Shown: positions 1 to 10,024, counted from the stretch's first letter. The stretch: DNA of 20,779 bases from Alphaproteobacteria bacterium (GCA_005884745.1 VAZU01000061.1:1-20779), one strand, 5' to 3'. Notes: a model not told the origin generated them from the letters alone. Translations and numbers: made by a program.

Positions 1-480
1 GGGCAGGGTCTTCGGGAGTTTTGGCGAGCGCACGGCGGAGAGCGCGCCGATCGCGCCCTTGCCGTGGCGCTCGAGATAGCGGGCGAACGACCGCGCGCCG
101 GCGAGCGCGCGCATCAGCGAGCGGCTGGTGAGCCCCTCGGCCCGGCGCGCGGCCAAGAATGCGCGCACATCGCGCGGCTCGAGCTTTGCCAGATCGGTAA
201 GCGTCAGCTTCTGGCCGAGATGCCCGGCTAGAAACGCCAGCAGCTGACGCGCGTCCCGCGCGTAGGCTTCGAGGGTCTTTGGCGAATAACGGCGCTCGGC
301 ACCGAGATACTCGAGCCATCGTTCCACCTCGGCGGCGAGCTCCGGCCGGGCGAAGGGGAGGAACGCGTTCCCCTCTCCCCGCTTGCGGGGACCCGCATCT
401 CGCTGCGCTCGCTGCGTGCCACCCTCTCCCCGCTTGGCGGGGCGAGGGAAGCGCGCGCGGGGCTTGTCCGCAGAATCCAT
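1..480 (-). CDS. xerC: Tyrosine recombinase XerC, N-terminal part (runs off the window edge)
   Basis: XerC is a site-specific tyrosine recombinase that, with XerD, resolves chromosome dimers at dif. The 160 codons visible hold only the N-terminal SAM-like core-binding domain, roughly residues 53-141. Recognisable blocks include WLEYLGAERRYSPKTLEAYA and SLMRALAGARSFARYLERHG, which match the alphaproteobacterial XerC pattern. The catalytic domain with the R-K-HxxR-Y residues lies outside the window, so activity cannot be judged. The ATG at 478-480 has only a weak upstream GGA. Residues about 11-38 are encoded by a palindromic repeat (371-448) that keeps the frame open. A GTG at 325-327 (residue 52) is an alternative start, but it would leave almost nothing before the WLEYL block. 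The gene diverges from priA across an 83-base gap. The family call is firm; the start is less certain. Confidence 0.88.
   Translation of the reverse strand, partial: MDSADKPRARFPRPAKRGEGGTQRAQRDAGPRKRGEGNAFLPFARPELAAEVERWLEYLGAERRYSPKTLEAYARDARQLLAFLAGHLGQKLTLTDLAKLEPRDVRAFLAARRAEGLTSRSLMRALAGARSFARYLERHGKGAIGALSAVRSPKLPKTLP
371..448. repeat. Palindromic repeat embedded in the 5' coding part of xerC
   Basis: Two related GC-rich hairpins sit about 50 bases apart. At 377-390 CCCCGC and GCGGGG flank TT. At 422-448 CCCTCTCCCCGC and GCGGGGCGAGGG (one mismatch) flank TTG. Both share the CCCTCTCCCCGCTTG core. The spacer holds a repetitive CGCTGCGCTCGCTGCG segment. I recognise this as the kind of dispersed intergenic repeat common in Rhizobiales. 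Here it lies inside an open reading frame. Confidence 0.75.
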
Positions 481-563
481 CGGCGTCTGATCCGGCTAGC
501 TTGACACCCCGGCTTATCTCACCCCTTTCCTTCACCTTTCGTTAACCGGATCGTCGGCCGGCC
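481..563. promoter_or_regulatory. Divergent xerC/priA intergenic region, possible priA promoter
   Basis: This is the only space between the divergent xerC and priA starts, so promoters for both should lie here or overlap the coding ends. A TTGACA at 501-506 is a good sigma-70 -35 match on the plus strand, but no convincing -10 sits 16-18 bases downstream. The assignment is therefore tentative. Confidence 0.25.
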
Positions 564-2744
564 ATGCCCAAGCAGATTGTCGACGTCCTCGTGCCGGTCG
601 CCCTCGATCAGGCCTATTCCTATCGGGTGCCGGCGGGGCTCGAGCTTGCGCCCGGCGATCTCGTGCGCGTGCCGCTGGGGCCGCGCAAAGCGACCGGCGC
701 GGTGTGGGGCCACGGCGTGGCGCGGCCGGGGCTCGACAATCGGCTCAAAGACGTGGCCGAGAAGCTCGAAATCCCGGCGCTCAAGCCGGAGTTGCGAAAT
801 TTCATCGATTGGGTCGCCGATTACACGCTCAGCTCCCGCGGCATGGTGCTGCGCATGGCGCTGCGCATGGGCGAGCAGCTCGGGCCGGAGCGCCCGCGGG
901 TCGCGGTGCGGCTCGCCGGGCCTATTCCCGTGCGCATGACGCCGGCGCGCAAAAAAGTCCTGGCGCTGCTCACCGACGGCTTGCTCCGCGCCAAGCGCGA
1001 TGTTGTCGAGGAAGCCGGCGTCTCGCCCGGCGTGATCGACGGGCTTGTGGATGAGGGGACACTGGAGACCGCGGCGCTTGCGCCCGAGCCGGTCGCGCGC
1101 CCGCCCGGTCCGGACTTTGCCGTGCCGGACCTGAGCCCGGCGCAGGCCGAGGCCGCCGCCGCGCTGCGCGCCAGAATAGCGGCAGGCGGTTATGCGGTGA
1201 CGCTGATCGACGGCGTGACCGGCTCCGGCAAGACCGCGGTCTATTTCGAAGCCATTGCCGAAATGATCCGGCGTTCCCGCCAGACCCTGGTCCTCATGCC
1301 GGAGATCGCGCTCACCGCGCAGTTCCTCGACCGGTTCACGGAGCGCTTCGGCGTGCGTCCGGCGGAATGGCATTCCGGCCTCTCCCCGCGCGTGCGCGCG
1401 CGCACCTGGGCGGCCGCCGCCAACGGCGAGGTCCAGGTCGTGGCGGGCGCCCGGTCCGCGCTGTTCCTGCCCTATGCCGACCTCGGCCTCATCATCGTCG
1501 ACGAGGAGCACGACCCGGCCTACAAGCAGGAGGACGGCGTGCGCTACCACGCCCGCGACATGGCGGTGGTGCGGGCGCATATCGCGAAAATTCCCATCGT
1601 GCTGGCTTCGGCGACGCCCTCGGTCGAGACCGAGGTGAACGCACGGCGCGGGCGCTACGCCCGCCTCTCGCTGCCCGAGCGCTTCGGCGGCCAGCGTCAG
1701 CCGGCGATCGAGGCGATCGATCTGCGCCGCGAAGCTCTGCCGCGCGGGCGCTATATCGCGCCGCCGCTCGCCGAAGCCGTGAAGGTGACGCTCGAGCGCG
1801 GCGACCAGGCGCTCCTGTTTCTAAACCGGCGCGGCTATGCGCCGCTCACGCTGTGCCGGGCCTGCGGGTTCCGGCTGCAGTGCCCGCATTGCGATGCATG
1901 GCTGGTCGACCATCGCTTCCGGCGCCGACTCGTGTGCCACCACTGCGGGTTCTCCATGCCGCCGCCCGCGGCGTGCCCCAAATGCGAGGCGAAGGACTCG
2001 TTCGTCGCCTGCGGGCCCGGCGTCGAGCGGCTCGAGGAAGAGGTCGCCGCGCTGTTCCCGGGCAAACGCATCCTGGTGCTCTCGAGCGATCTCGTCGCCA
2101 CCGTCGAGCGCCTGAGGGAGGAGCTCGCCGACATCGAGCAGGGCAAGGTCGACCTTGTCATCGGCACCCAGCTCGTCGCCAAGGGCCACCATTTCCCGAA
2201 ACTCAACCTGGTGGGCATCGTCGACGCCGACCTGGGGCTGGGGTCCGGCGACCCGCGAGCCGCGGAGAAAAGCTTCCAATTGCTGCACCAGGTCGTCGGC
2301 CGTGCCGGACGCGAGGCCGGGAGGGCCGGCCGCGGCCGCGGCCTGATCCAGACGCACCAGCCGGACCATCCGGTGATGCGGGCGCTCATCGCGGCCGACC
2401 GCGAGGCGTTCTACGCGGCCGAGATCGCCGCGCGCGAGCGCAGCGTCTATCCGCCGTTCGGGCGCCTTGCGAGCCTCGTCGTGTCCGGGCCGGACCGCCC
2501 GGGCGCCGAAGGATTTGCACGGAGACTCGCCGCCGCGGCGCCGAAGAGCGATGACGTGCGTGTGCTCGGCCCCGCGGAGGCACCGATCGCGGTCATCCGC
2601 GGCCGGCACCGGTTCCGGCTGCTGGCGAAATCGCCGCGCAGTTTCGATCTCTCGGATTATCTGCGCGGCTGGCTCGCGAGGGCGCCGAAGCAGAAGGGCG
2701 GCGTGCGGCTCGAGGTCGACATCGACCCGCAGAGCTTTTTGTGA
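564..2744 (+). CDS. priA: Primosomal protein N' (replication restart helicase PriA)
   Basis: PriA is a superfamily 2 3'-to-5' DNA helicase that recognises stalled forks and reloads the replicative helicase. The 726-residue length is close to E. coli PriA (732). An N-terminal DNA-binding domain covers roughly residues 1-180. Walker A GVTGSGKT is at 217-224 and the Walker B DEEH box at 313-316. Eight cysteines in four pairs (431/434, 440/443, 458/461, 471/474) form the expected two-zinc module inserted in the helicase. The C-terminal helicase motifs include GTQLVAKGHHFP and QVVGRAGR. All key residues are present, so it should be active. The ATG at 564 begins MPKQIVDVLVPVALDQAYSY, the usual family N-terminus. 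The gene is divergent from xerC and lies 227 bases before atpH. Confidence 0.97.
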   Translation: MPKQIVDVLVPVALDQAYSYRVPAGLELAPGDLVRVPLGPRKATGAVWGHGVARPGLDNRLKDVAEKLEIPALKPELRNFIDWVADYTLSSRGMVLRMALRMGEQLGPERPRVAVRLAGPIPVRMTPARKKVLALLTDGLLRAKRDVVEEAGVSPGVIDGLVDEGTLETAALAPEPVARPPGPDFAVPDLSPAQAEAAAALRARIAAGGYAVTLIDGVTGSGKTAVYFEAIAEMIRRSRQTLVLMPEIALTAQFLDRFTERFGVRPAEWHSGLSPRVRARTWAAAANGEVQVVAGARSALFLPYADLGLIIVDEEHDPAYKQEDGVRYHARDMAVVRAHIAKIPIVLASATPSVETEVNARRGRYARLSLPERFGGQRQPAIEAIDLRREALPRGRYIAPPLAEAVKVTLERGDQALLFLNRRGYAPLTLCRACGFRLQCPHCDAWLVDHRFRRRLVCHHCGFSMPPPAACPKCEAKDSFVACGPGVERLEEEVAALFPGKRILVLSSDLVATVERLREELADIEQGKVDLVIGTQLVAKGHHFPKLNLVGIVDADLGLGSGDPRAAEKSFQLLHQVVGRAGREAGRAGRGRGLIQTHQPDHPVMRALIAADREAFYAAEIAARERSVYPPFGRLASLVVSGPDRPGAEGFARRLAAAAPKSDDVRVLGPAEAPIAVIRGRHRFRLLAKSPRSFDLSDYLRGWLARAPKQKGGVRLEVDIDPQSFL

Positions 2745-2971
2745 GTTGCGTCTGCGAGTGGGTCCTCCGCCGAACCTGAGTGCCGCAAGGTTGTGTCTTG
2801 CGCCGGATTGCGCGGTTTGGCTCGTGTTGCGCCGCGTGCCTCCCTGTGTTAGCGAAACCTTCGATTTTTCAAGGGCGCGGCGGCTCCGCGCCTGAAGCAA
2901 AAATCCTGCTCCCGCCAATGGCTTGCGCTGCGTCCTCCCGGGACGGCGCCGGGCCCGATCAGTGTTGCGCG
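2745..2971 (+). promoter_or_regulatory. priA-atpH intergenic region, presumed atp operon promoter and leader
   Basis: These 227 bases hold no gene that I can support. As they precede the atpHAGDC operon, its promoter is expected here. A TTGCGC at about 2827 followed 16 bases later by TTAGCG is a weak candidate, and no close match to the consensus was found. The region also contains a nested inverted repeat at 2863-2905. An open frame in phase with atpH runs back to 2780 but lacks family similarity before 2972. Confidence 0.35.
2863..2905. repeat. Nested inverted repeat upstream of atpH
   Basis: A perfect 7-bp GC stem (GGCGCGG at 2874-2880 and CCGCGCC at 2886-2892, loop CGGCT) is bracketed by GATTTTT at 2863-2869 and its complement AAAAATC at 2899-2905. 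An unpaired internal loop separates the two stems. Neither side gives a stem followed directly by a U-run, so a simple intrinsic terminator for priA is not supported. It could be a leader structure or a repeat remnant. Confidence 0.5.
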
Positions 2972-3540
2972 ATGAACGAGGCTCAAACCCAAGATCGGAT
3001 CGTGGGCGGCATGGCGGGCCGCTATGCGGCCGCGCTGTTCGAGCTCGCGCGCGAGACGAGCGCGATCGACGCGGTCGCGGCCGATCTCGACGCGCTCGCG
3101 GCGCTGATCGCGCAAAGTCCCGACCTCGCGCGCCTCGTGCGCAGCCCGGTGCTCGGCGCCGAGGAGCAGCTCAGGGCGCTCTCGGTCCTGCTCGAACGCA
3201 TGGGAATCACCGGGCTCGCGGCGAATTTCGTGAAACTCGTCACGGCGAACCGGCGGCTGTTCGCGCTGCCGGACATGATCCGGGCCTACAAGGCGCTCGT
3301 GGCGCGCGAAAAAGGCGAGGTCACGGCCGAGGTGACGGTCGCCGAGAATCTCGCGGAAAAACATCGCGCCGCGCTCGAGGCGGCGCTGCGCTCGGTCACC
3401 GGCAAAGCGGTCGAGCTCAGGGTGCAGGTGAACCCGGCGATCGTCGGCGGGCTCATCGTCAAGCTCGGCAGCCGCATGGTCGATGCTTCGCTGCGAACCA
3501 AGCTGCAATCGCTCAGGCACGCGATGAAAGAGGCTCGCTG

Positions 3541-3541
<1 letters not shown>
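2972..3541 (+). CDS. atpH: ATP synthase F1 subunit delta (OSCP homologue)
   Basis: The delta subunit is part of the peripheral stalk that holds the alpha3-beta3 head against rotation. The 189-residue product has the helical N-terminal domain (GRYAAALFELA at about 16-26) and the C-terminal OSCP signature VNPAIVGGLIVKLGSRMVDA at 153-172. The ATG at 2972 was chosen because MNEAQTQDRIVGGMAGRY has the length and shape of rhizobial AtpH. There is no strong Shine-Dalgarno sequence in front of it. The TGA stop (3539-3541) overlaps the atpA ATG (3541-3543) by one base, so translational coupling is likely. It is the first gene of the F1 operon. Confidence 0.96.
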
Positions 3542-5070
<1,529 letters not shown>

Positions 5071-5094
5071 TGCGGGGCGGGATGCACGTGCGCC

Positions 5095-5194
5095 GTCACC
5101 CTGAGGAGCGAGCGACCGTAGGTCGCGAGCCTCGAAGGGCGGTCGCGCTATCAGCATCCTTCGAGGGCCGCCTTCGGCGGCCACCTCAGGATGA
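5095..5194. repeat. About 100-bp palindromic intergenic repeat between atpA and atpG
   Basis: The outer arms GTCACCCTGAGG (5095-5106) and CCTCAGGATGAC (5183-5194) pair with one mismatch. Inner arms GCCTCGAAGG (5129-5138) and CCTTCGAGGGC (5158-5168) also pair. Two small hairpins sit in the arms: GACC-GTA-GGTC and GGCCGCC-TTC-GGCGGCC. This nested layout resembles the dispersed palindromic repeats that are abundant in Bradyrhizobium relatives. It lies within the atp operon and so would be transcribed. Confidence 0.85.
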
Positions 5195-5216
5195 CGACGT
5201 CAGGATCTGACGCCAG

Positions 5217-6095
5217 ATGCCCAGCCTGAAAGACCTGCGCAACCGCATCGCCGCCACCAAGGCGACGCAGAAGATCACCAAGGCCATGCAGATGGTGGCG
5301 GCATCGAAGCTGCGCCGCGCCCAGGCCGCGGCCGAGGCGGCGCGGCCCTACGCCCAGCACATGGACAAGGTGCTCGGCAATATCGCGCGCGGCGTCGTCG
5401 GCCTCGAATGGGCGCCAAAACTGCTCGCCGGCACCGGACGCCAGCAGGTGCACTTGCTGGTCGTGTGCACGGCCGAGCGCGGACTGTGCGGGCCGTTCAA
5501 CTCGGCGATCGTGCGGCTTGCCCGCGAGCGCGCCGGCGCGCTGATCGCCGAGGGCAAGGAGGTCAAGTTCCTCTGCGTCGGCCGCAAGGGCTTCGAGCAG
5601 CTGCGGCGGCAATACGGCCGTCAGATCCTGGAGACGGTGGACCTGCGCGCGGTGCGCGTGCTGAAATTCGAGCACGCCCAGTCCATCGGCGAAAAGCTGA
5701 CTCGGCTGTTCGCCGAGGGCGCGTTCGACGTCTGCACCTTGTTCTTCTCGCGGTTCAAGTCGGTCATCGCCCAGATTCCGACCGCGCAGCAAATCATCCC
5801 GCCGGTATTTTCCGCGCAAGAGGCCGGCAACGCCGGCGGCGCGGTCTACGAATACGAACCCGATGAGGAAGACATCCTGGCCGAGCTCTTGCCGCTCAAC
5901 ATCGCCGTGCAGGTGTTCCGGGCGCTGCTGGAGAACGCGGCCTCCGAGCAGGGCGCGCGCATGTCGGCGATGGACAATGCCACCCGCAACGCCGGCGACA
6001 TGATCGAACGACAGACCATGAGCTACAACCGCTCGCGCCAGGCGATGATCACCAAGGAGCTGATCGAGATCATCTCCGGCGCCGAGGCGCTGTGA
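5217..6095 (+). CDS. atpG: ATP synthase F1 subunit gamma (central shaft)
   Basis: Gamma is the rotating central shaft of F1 and couples c-ring rotation to the catalytic sites. The 292-residue protein has the invariant N-terminal coiled-coil strand (MPSLKDLRNRIAATKATQKI, followed by TKAMQMVAASKL) and the matching C-terminal helix (SYNRSRQAMITKELIEIISG at about 270-289). Between them is the Rossmann-like globular part, with the typical CTAERGLCGPFN segment near residues 83-94. The start at 5217 is fixed by the conserved N-terminus. The upstream AGGA is poorly placed, about 12 bases away, just beyond the palindromic repeat. The atpD ATG follows 30 bases after its stop. Confidence 0.97.
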   Translation: MPSLKDLRNRIAATKATQKITKAMQMVAASKLRRAQAAAEAARPYAQHMDKVLGNIARGVVGLEWAPKLLAGTGRQQVHLLVVCTAERGLCGPFNSAIVRLARERAGALIAEGKEVKFLCVGRKGFEQLRRQYGRQILETVDLRAVRVLKFEHAQSIGEKLTRLFAEGAFDVCTLFFSRFKSVIAQIPTAQQIIPPVFSAQEAGNAGGAVYEYEPDEEDILAELLPLNIAVQVFRALLENAASEQGARMSAMDNATRNAGDMIERQTMSYNRSRQAMITKELIEIISGAEAL

Positions 6096-6125
6096 GGCGC
6101 CGCCTTTCTTCGTGACGAGGACATC

Positions 6126-7556
<1,431 letters not shown>

Positions 7557-7570
7557 CCAATTGAGGATTC

Positions 7571-7693
7571 GTCTTCCCGGGGCCCGAGCGAAGCTCGGGA
7601 ACCCGGGATCCATGACCACCGATCATGCAATTTCGCGAGGTGGGTGTTCATGGGTTCCGGGTTCGCGGGCAAAGGCCCGCGCCCCGGAATGAC
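7571..7693. repeat. Palindromic repeat, copy 1 (atpD-atpC gap)
   Basis: The outer ends GTCTTCCCGGGGC and GCCCCGGAATGAC form an imperfect palindrome, with inner arms GGAACCC...CATGACCACC and GGTGGGTGTTCATGGGTTCC. It is the same family and orientation as the element at 8150-8270. Shared blocks are GGGAACCCGGG, CCATGA, TGTTCA and GGTTCCGGG followed by TCGCGGGC. It lies inside the atp operon, so it is expected to be transcribed. Confidence 0.85.
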
Positions 7694-7719
7694 TGCATCG
7701 GAGTGCGAACATAACCACC

Positions 7720-8133
7720 ATGGACAATTTTCATTTCGATCTCGTCTCGCCGGAGCGGCTGGTGTTTTCCGGCGAGGTCGAGCACGTGGTGGTGCCGGGC
7801 AGCGAAGGCCAGTTCGGCGTGCTGGCGCATCACGCGCCGTTCCTGTCGATGCTGCGACCCGGCATTCTTTCCATCCTGGGTCCCGGCCAGCCGCGGCGCA
7901 TCGTGGTGGGCGGCGGCTTTGCCGAAGTGGCGCCCGAGGGTCTCACCGTGCTCGCCGAGCTTGCGGTTCCGGTCGAGGAATTCGACCGCTCGCAGCTCCT
8001 CCAGGAGATCAAGGACACCGAAGAGGACCTCGTCGACGCCAAGAACGATGCGTTGCGCGACAAGCTGCGGCGCCGGCTCGATCAGCTCAACCGGCTGGAG
8101 CTCGCGCTGGGCGAGCGGGGGACGCGCGCGTGA
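7720..8133 (+). CDS. atpC: ATP synthase F1 subunit epsilon
   Basis: Epsilon sits at the foot of the central stalk and, in many bacteria, regulates ATP hydrolysis. The 137-residue protein has the N-terminal beta-sandwich (FDLVSPERLVFSGEVEHVVV, then PGSEGQFGVLAHHAPFLSML, about residues 6-46) and a C-terminal helical hairpin (about 88-131, rich in charged residues). The ATG at 7720 gives the standard N-terminus. There is no close Shine-Dalgarno sequence; a GGAG lies about 16 bases upstream. It is the last gene of the operon and is bracketed on both sides by copies of one repeat family, the second copy lying before the convergent RraA-like gene. Confidence 0.96.
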   Translation: MDNFHFDLVSPERLVFSGEVEHVVVPGSEGQFGVLAHHAPFLSMLRPGILSILGPGQPRRIVVGGGFAEVAPEGLTVLAELAVPVEEFDRSQLLQEIKDTEEDLVDAKNDALRDKLRRRLDQLNRLELALGERGTRA

Positions 8134-8149
8134 TCGAAACGATGCGGTC

Positions 8150-8270
8150 GTCTCGGGGCTCCAGCGAGCGAGGGAACCCGGGGCCCCATGAACACGGTCG
8201 TTACTAAATTTTCCAATTTGGTGTTCACAGGTTCCGGGCTCGCGGGCTGACGCCTGGGCCCCGGAACGAC
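8150..8270. repeat. Palindromic repeat, copy 2 (between convergent atpC and the RraA-like gene)
   Basis: This is the same family and orientation as 7571-7693. The outer ends GTCTCGGGGC and GCCCCGGAACGAC pair, as do inner arms GGAACCC...CATGAACAC and GTGTTCACAGGTTCC. It fills nearly all of the 144-base convergent intergenic space. A long hairpin here could end transcription from both sides, which is an inference, since no U-run terminator is seen. Confidence 0.85.
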
Positions 8271-8277
8271 GAAACTG

Positions 8278-8970
8278 TCAGCCGCGCATCGCGGCCTTGA
8301 TGGCCTCGACGCTGGCATCGGCGGCGCGGGCGGCCGCGATGATCCGCGCCTCGCGTTTGGTCAGCGCATCCGCTGCCGCCATCATCGCGGAGATCTTGTC
8401 GAGCGGCACCACGACCGCGCCGTGGCGATCGGCGTGAACGAGATCGCCGCTCTTCGTTGCCATGCCGTGGACGCTCACCGCAACGCCGAACTCGACCACG
8501 TGCACGTAGGCATGCGAAGGGCCGATCGATCCGGCCAGCATCTGGAAGCCGGCGGGGATCTGCGGAATGTCGCGAATGCTGCCGTTGGTCACGGTGCCGA
8601 GACAGCCGAGCGCCTTGTGGACGTTCGACTGCACCTCGCCCCAGAACGCGCCGTAGCCCGCGTGCTCGCCGTCGAGGTCCTCGATGACGACGATGCTCGG
8701 CCGCGGCTTTCCCGCGACGTAGTCGAGATACTCGAGCCGCCGCTGCATGTAGGAGGCGTCGCCGGCCGCGATCGCGTCCTTGGCCTTGATGGTCACGGTC
8801 TTGGCGAAGCCGACCATCGCCGGCAGCTCCGGGAACGGGCAATGCAAATGCTTGACCGTATAGCCGGACCCGCGCCGCTCCGGCGCGACGATCTCGATCA
8901 GGTTGCAGGCCGTGGGCGTATCGATCGATCGCAGGAATTCCAGCTCTTGCCGGTTGGGGGCATTGCTCAT
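8278..8970 (-). CDS. RraA-like / class II pyruvate aldolase-fold protein
   Basis: The 230-residue protein belongs to the RraA / 4-hydroxy-4-methyl-2-oxoglutarate aldolase family. Members are either metal-dependent aldolase/decarboxylases of 2-oxo acids or RNase E inhibitors. Visible marks are GEVQSNVHKALGCLGTVTNG leading to the S-I-R-D motif with R133-D134 (the substrate and metal site in the aldolases), and GDLVHADRHGAVVVP at 175-189. The N-terminus TPTACNLIEIVAPE is typical. Having the R-D pair favours an enzyme over a pure RNase E regulator, but the substrate cannot be told. ATG at 8968-8970 has GAGGG about 10 bases upstream. It lies 69 bases downstream of rppH on the same strand and is not part of the block I recall as conserved in relatives. 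Confidence 0.85.
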   Translation of the reverse strand: MSNAPNRQELEFLRSIDTPTACNLIEIVAPERRGSGYTVKHLHCPFPELPAMVGFAKTVTIKAKDAIAAGDASYMQRRLEYLDYVAGKPRPSIVVIEDLDGEHAGYGAFWGEVQSNVHKALGCLGTVTNGSIRDIPQIPAGFQMLAGSIGPSHAYVHVVEFGVAVSVHGMATKSGDLVHADRHGAVVVPLDKISAMMAAADALTKREARIIAAARAADASVEAIKAAMRG

Positions 8971-9022
8971 TGTAGAAATCCCTCGCAGATGGGCAAAGAC
9001 GTTTCATAATGCGAAAGCGAGC

Positions 9023-9039
9023 GCGGCGCTACGCGCCGC
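9023..9039 (-). terminator. Hairpin touching the rppH stop codon (weak terminator candidate)
   Basis: GCGGCGC (9023-9029) and GCGCCGC (9033-9039) form a perfect 7-bp stem with a 3-base loop directly after the rppH TGA. On the minus strand the following bases are GCTCGCTTTCGC, which has only a short T-run. It could be a weak terminator or a 3'-end stabiliser. Confidence 0.35.
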
Positions 9040-9555
9040 TCATTTCCCGGCGAGATGGCCGAACTCGGCGATGACGCGCACGTAGACCTGGCGCTTGAAC
9101 GGCACGACGAGGTCGGGAAGCTCGCGCATTTCCACCCACCGCCACTCCACGAACTCCGGCTCGTGGCCGCCGCACGGATGCGCGATGTCGATCTCGGAAT
9201 CCTCCCCGGTGAAGCGCAGCGCGTACCATCTCTGCCTCTGGCCGCGGTAGCGGCCGCCCCACGCGTGGGGAACGAGCTCGTCCGGAAGATCGTAGCCGAG
9301 CCAGTCGCGCATCTCCGCGAGCGGCTCGACCGAGCGGATGTTGGTTTCCTCGCAGAGCTCGCGGAGCGCCGCGTGGAACGGATCCTCGCCCGGGTCGAGG
9401 CCGCCTTGCGGCATCTGCCAACCGTGGACCTCGTCGACCTGCTCGGGGCCGCCGGTGCGCCGGCCGATGAACACCCGGCCTTTGCGATTGAGCACCATGG
9501 TGCCGACGCACGGCCGATAGGGCAGATGCTCGTAGGCGCTCACGGCAGATTCCAT
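9040..9555 (-). CDS. rppH: RNA pyrophosphohydrolase (Nudix)
   Basis: RppH removes pyrophosphate from 5'-triphosphate mRNA and so starts RNase E-dependent decay. The 171-residue protein has the diagnostic WQMPQGGLDPGE segment at 46-57 and the Nudix box GX5EX7REUXEE from residue 51 to 73 (RELCEE at 65-70). The usual glycine after REUXEEX is an asparagine (ETN), which I recall as common in alphaproteobacterial RppH. The RYRGQRQRWYALRF and VPFKRQVYVRVIAEF blocks also fit the family. The ATG at 9553-9555 gives MESAVSAYEHLPYRPCVG, matching relatives. It follows the truncated yibQ-type gene by 37 bases. Confidence 0.95.
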   Translation of the reverse strand: MESAVSAYEHLPYRPCVGTMVLNRKGRVFIGRRTGGPEQVDEVHGWQMPQGGLDPGEDPFHAALRELCEETNIRSVEPLAEMRDWLGYDLPDELVPHAWGGRYRGQRQRWYALRFTGEDSEIDIAHPCGGHEPEFVEWRWVEMRELPDLVVPFKRQVYVRVIAEFGHLAGK

Positions 9556-9592
9556 CGCGCGGTGATGACCGCCGGCACAAGGACCATGCCGA

Positions 9593-10024
9593 TCAACGGG
9601 ATCGTTGGCCCGGGGCAGCGCTCGGGGCCGGCTCGGGCAAGCCGATCACCACTTCCTGGCGCCTGCCGCTCATGCCGTCGATGATGGTGACAGTCCGCCG
9701 GCTGCCGGCCTCGGTGGGCTCTCGAACCACGTTGGCCGCATCCGACTCGGGCCGAGGCTGCACGACGGGCGTGTCGGCCTGGAGGCGGGGAGCCGGTGGC
9801 GGCGCCGTTTCGGCCCGGATCTGGCGGGGAGCCGGTGCCGGCGCCGGTGGGACCGCCATCGGCTCGCTGCCGAACGGAAGACCATCCACAAACACCCACA
9901 CAAAAACCAACAGAGCGAGGCCGAGACCGAGCGCAAGCGCAAACGCGCGGGAAAGAGCCGCCGGCGCTGCAAGCCGCCGGCCCGCTGCTCGGGATTGTCC
10001 GAGCGGAGCCGTCAGGTCGTCCAT
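9593..10024 (-). pseudogene. Truncated divergent polysaccharide deacetylase (YibQ/DUF610 type): anchor and linker only
   Basis: The 143-residue frame starts MDDLTAPLGQSRAAGRRLAA, has one membrane segment at about 26-47 (FALALGLGLALLVFVWVFV), a Pro/Ala-rich linker (about 58-100), and then RRTVTIIDGMSGRRQEVVIG. That order matches the N-terminal third of the divergent polysaccharide deacetylase found between ctpA and rppH in Rhizobiales, usually nearly 400 residues long. The frame ends at a TGA just after PEPAPSAAPGQRSR. Only 37 bases then remain before rppH, so the catalytic domain is absent. An alternative frame across those bases reads IGMVLVPAVITARWNLP and stops inside rppH; it could be the old C-terminus. 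I infer an internal deletion with a frameshift. A functional small membrane protein is possible but less likely. The start ATG (10022-10024) lacks a clear Shine-Dalgarno sequence. Confidence 0.7.

Noticed and set aside
2780..2971. 64-codon upstream extension of atpH
   Set aside because: The residues have no delta-subunit character; the family start matches the ATG at 2972.
8150..8270. Intrinsic terminator for atpC
   Set aside because: The structure is a member of a repeat family with no T-run after the stem; a termination role is possible but not shown.
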